Part shown: one piece after another, positions 62,965-64,000 of the stretch
Numbering within the stretch: position 1 is the first letter of the stretch
Layout: every line of letters starts with the position of its first letter
DNA from: Rhizobiales bacterium GAS188
Lineage (GTDB): Bacteria > Pseudomonadota > Alphaproteobacteria > Rhizobiales > Beijerinckiaceae
Direction: 5' to 3'
Assembly: GCA_900104855.1 (NCBI GenBank)
Contig: FNSS01000001.1
Location: 4,464,001-4,528,000 of the forward strand
Length of the DNA stretch: 64,000 bases
Program-made: the position numbers and the translations under genes
The notes under the pieces: generated by a model
Databases searched by the model: none
The model's input: the letters and a program-made list of their open reading frames with translations, nothing else
Told to the model about the DNA's origin: nothing

Positions 62965-63948
62965 TCACTCCACGGGATAAGGCCCTACGGCAAACACCTC
63001 CGCATGGTAGCCCTTCGACCCGATCATCTGCGCCAGAGGGCTATTGGTGGCGCCACCCGTTTTCAGTCGGTCGATGATAGACTTGAAGTCATGCCGCGGC
63101 CGCCAATCGAGCTCATTGCGAGCGCGGGCGTTGACATAGACTCTGCCGATGCTCGGAAACATTGTCCAACCTCGGCGCTTATATTCGGGTTCATAGCCCG
63201 GAACGCGCTGTCGTAGCACTCGCGGCGCGTCTACACGCAGCTCCGCCAGGTCGGCAGGCAGGAAGGGCGTCGTTGCACTGACGATATATTTGCGAAAGCC
63301 GATCGCTTGCGCATGCTCGCAGGCCAGCCTATGCGCGCTCACCACATCTTCGATGTCGACCCGCCTGTGGAGATATTCATTCGCCTTGACGTTCTCGTCC
63401 GAATAGGTCGATCGCACGTCCTCACTGTCGTCCGCCTCGGGAAAAAAGCGGGACGTTCTGAGCACGATGCATGCAAGGCCATGGTTCCGGTGGAACAGCT
63501 GGCACAGATCCTCGGCTGCCGCCTTGGTCGCACCATAGATGTTCTTCGGGACGGGCGTGACCTCCTCGGTCACCCAGGCGGCAGGCGCTCCGACCGGCGG
63601 CACAAGGGCATCGCCGAAGACGCTGGTCGTGCTCGTGAAGACAAAAGACGTGACGCCTGCCGCCACGGCCTCTTCCAGCAGATTGAGCGTGCCGGTGATG
63701 TTGGTGTCGACGAAATCCTGTCGGTTATGGGTCGCCACATGCGGCTTGTGCAGGGTGGCCGCATGAAAGACGGCCCTGACACCACTCATGCAACGCTTGA
63801 CGCAAGCGCGGTCGGTTATCGAGCCGACCTCGGTGGTGAACGCAGAGGCGGCAATGTCGAGGCCGACGACCTCGCGTTTCAGCTCTCTCAAGGTGCGAAC
63901 CAGCGCCTCACCGAGATGGCCGGCGCTGCCAGTAACCAAGACTCTCAT
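62965..63948 (-). CDS. NAD(P)-dependent epimerase/dehydratase (extended SDR)
   Basis: This 327-residue protein has the N-terminal Rossmann motif VLVTGSAGHLGEALVRTL (GxxGxxG), FTSTTSVFGDA, the active-site pair YGATK (Tyr-x-x-x-Lys) and RTSRFFPE. It is a nucleotide-sugar epimerase/dehydratase-type enzyme; the substrate is unknown. ATG 63946-63948 is chosen; a TTG five codons upstream is possible. It stops 30 bp from the IS481 right end, so its original downstream neighbour is unknown. It continues upstream past the window only as promoter. Confidence 0.88.
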   Translation of the reverse strand: MRVLVTGSAGHLGEALVRTLRELKREVVGLDIAASAFTTEVGSITDRACVKRCMSGVRAVFHAATLHKPHVATHNRQDFVDTNITGTLNLLEEAVAAGVTSFVFTSTTSVFGDALVPPVGAPAAWVTEEVTPVPKNIYGATKAAAEDLCQLFHRNHGLACIVLRTSRFFPEADDSEDVRSTYSDENVKANEYLHRRVDIEDVVSAHRLACEHAQAIGFRKYIVSATTPFLPADLAELRVDAPRVLRQRVPGYEPEYKRRGWTMFPSIGRVYVNARARNELDWRPRHDFKSIIDRLKTGGATNSPLAQMIGSKGYHAEVFAVGPYPVE

Positions 63949-64000
63949 ACTTTTCGGTCCCAACGTCGATCTATCAGTGCGCGTCGTAACAGTGCATGTC

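Overview
The window looks like chromosome from a high-GC alphaproteobacterium, most likely a Hyphomicrobiales (Rhizobiales) member. The signs are dense operons with 1-4 bp start/stop overlaps, many ABC uptake systems each with its own GntR, AraC or TetR regulator, GC-rich palindromic interspersed repeats downstream of genes, and an Hsp20-Lon pair. The species cannot be fixed from sequence reading alone. No rRNA, tRNA or CRISPR array was seen.

Layout. (1) 0-9 kb: the 3' part of an alpha/beta hydrolase, then a leftward six-gene operon for a membrane complex related to hydrogenase-4 and complex I (hyfB, C, E, F, G and I-like). An IS5-family element sits exactly between the last two genes. The large subunit lacks nickel ligands, so the complex is probably an energy-converting-hydrogenase-related (Ehr-type) machine and not a hydrogenase. 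(2) 9-15.8 kb: an XRE regulator, a metallophosphoesterase/phosphopantetheinyl transferase pair, a TetR regulator, and a ugpBAE-like uptake operon with a PHO-box-like site, divergent from a second metallophosphoesterase. (3) 15.8-25.4 kb: an MFS exporter with its TetR regulator and a promoter-embedded operator, flanked by a 95-bp direct duplication; LuxR and LysR regulators; a tandem-GNAT protein overlapping an isochorismatase-like gene; GFA, transglutaminase-like and SRPBCC/ArsR genes; palindromic repeats and a cupin gene remnant. (4) 25.4-36.2 kb: a Dpp-type ABC transporter co-transcribed with two amidohydrolases, divergent from a GntR regulator and a flavin-reductase-like protein, then an HbpS/GlcG-like secreted protein. 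(5) 36.2-54.2 kb: a leftward eleven-gene operon plus GntR (LivKHMGF, MmgE/PrpD, isocitrate-lyase-type lyase, HyuB, HyuA, an isochorismatase-like protein and an FAD dehydrogenase), divergent from leuCD-like genes. It reads as an uncharacterised catabolic pathway. (6) 54.2-64 kb: a chemoreceptor, an IS1182-family element inserted into an interspersed repeat, lon and hsp20, a small acidic protein, an IS481-family element carrying a perfect 46-bp palindrome that forms an outward-facing terminator, and an NAD-dependent epimerase.

The strongest candidate for an undescribed system is region 5. It combines import, ATP-dependent ring opening, oxidation, hydration by an aconitase-family enzyme and retro-aldol cleavage in one divergently arranged locus. 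Two interspersed repeat families, one about 85 bp with TGGGACCGCG ends and one built of CTCTCCC/GGGTGAGG-type hairpins, lie at gene 3' ends throughout and account for most non-coding DNA in the window.
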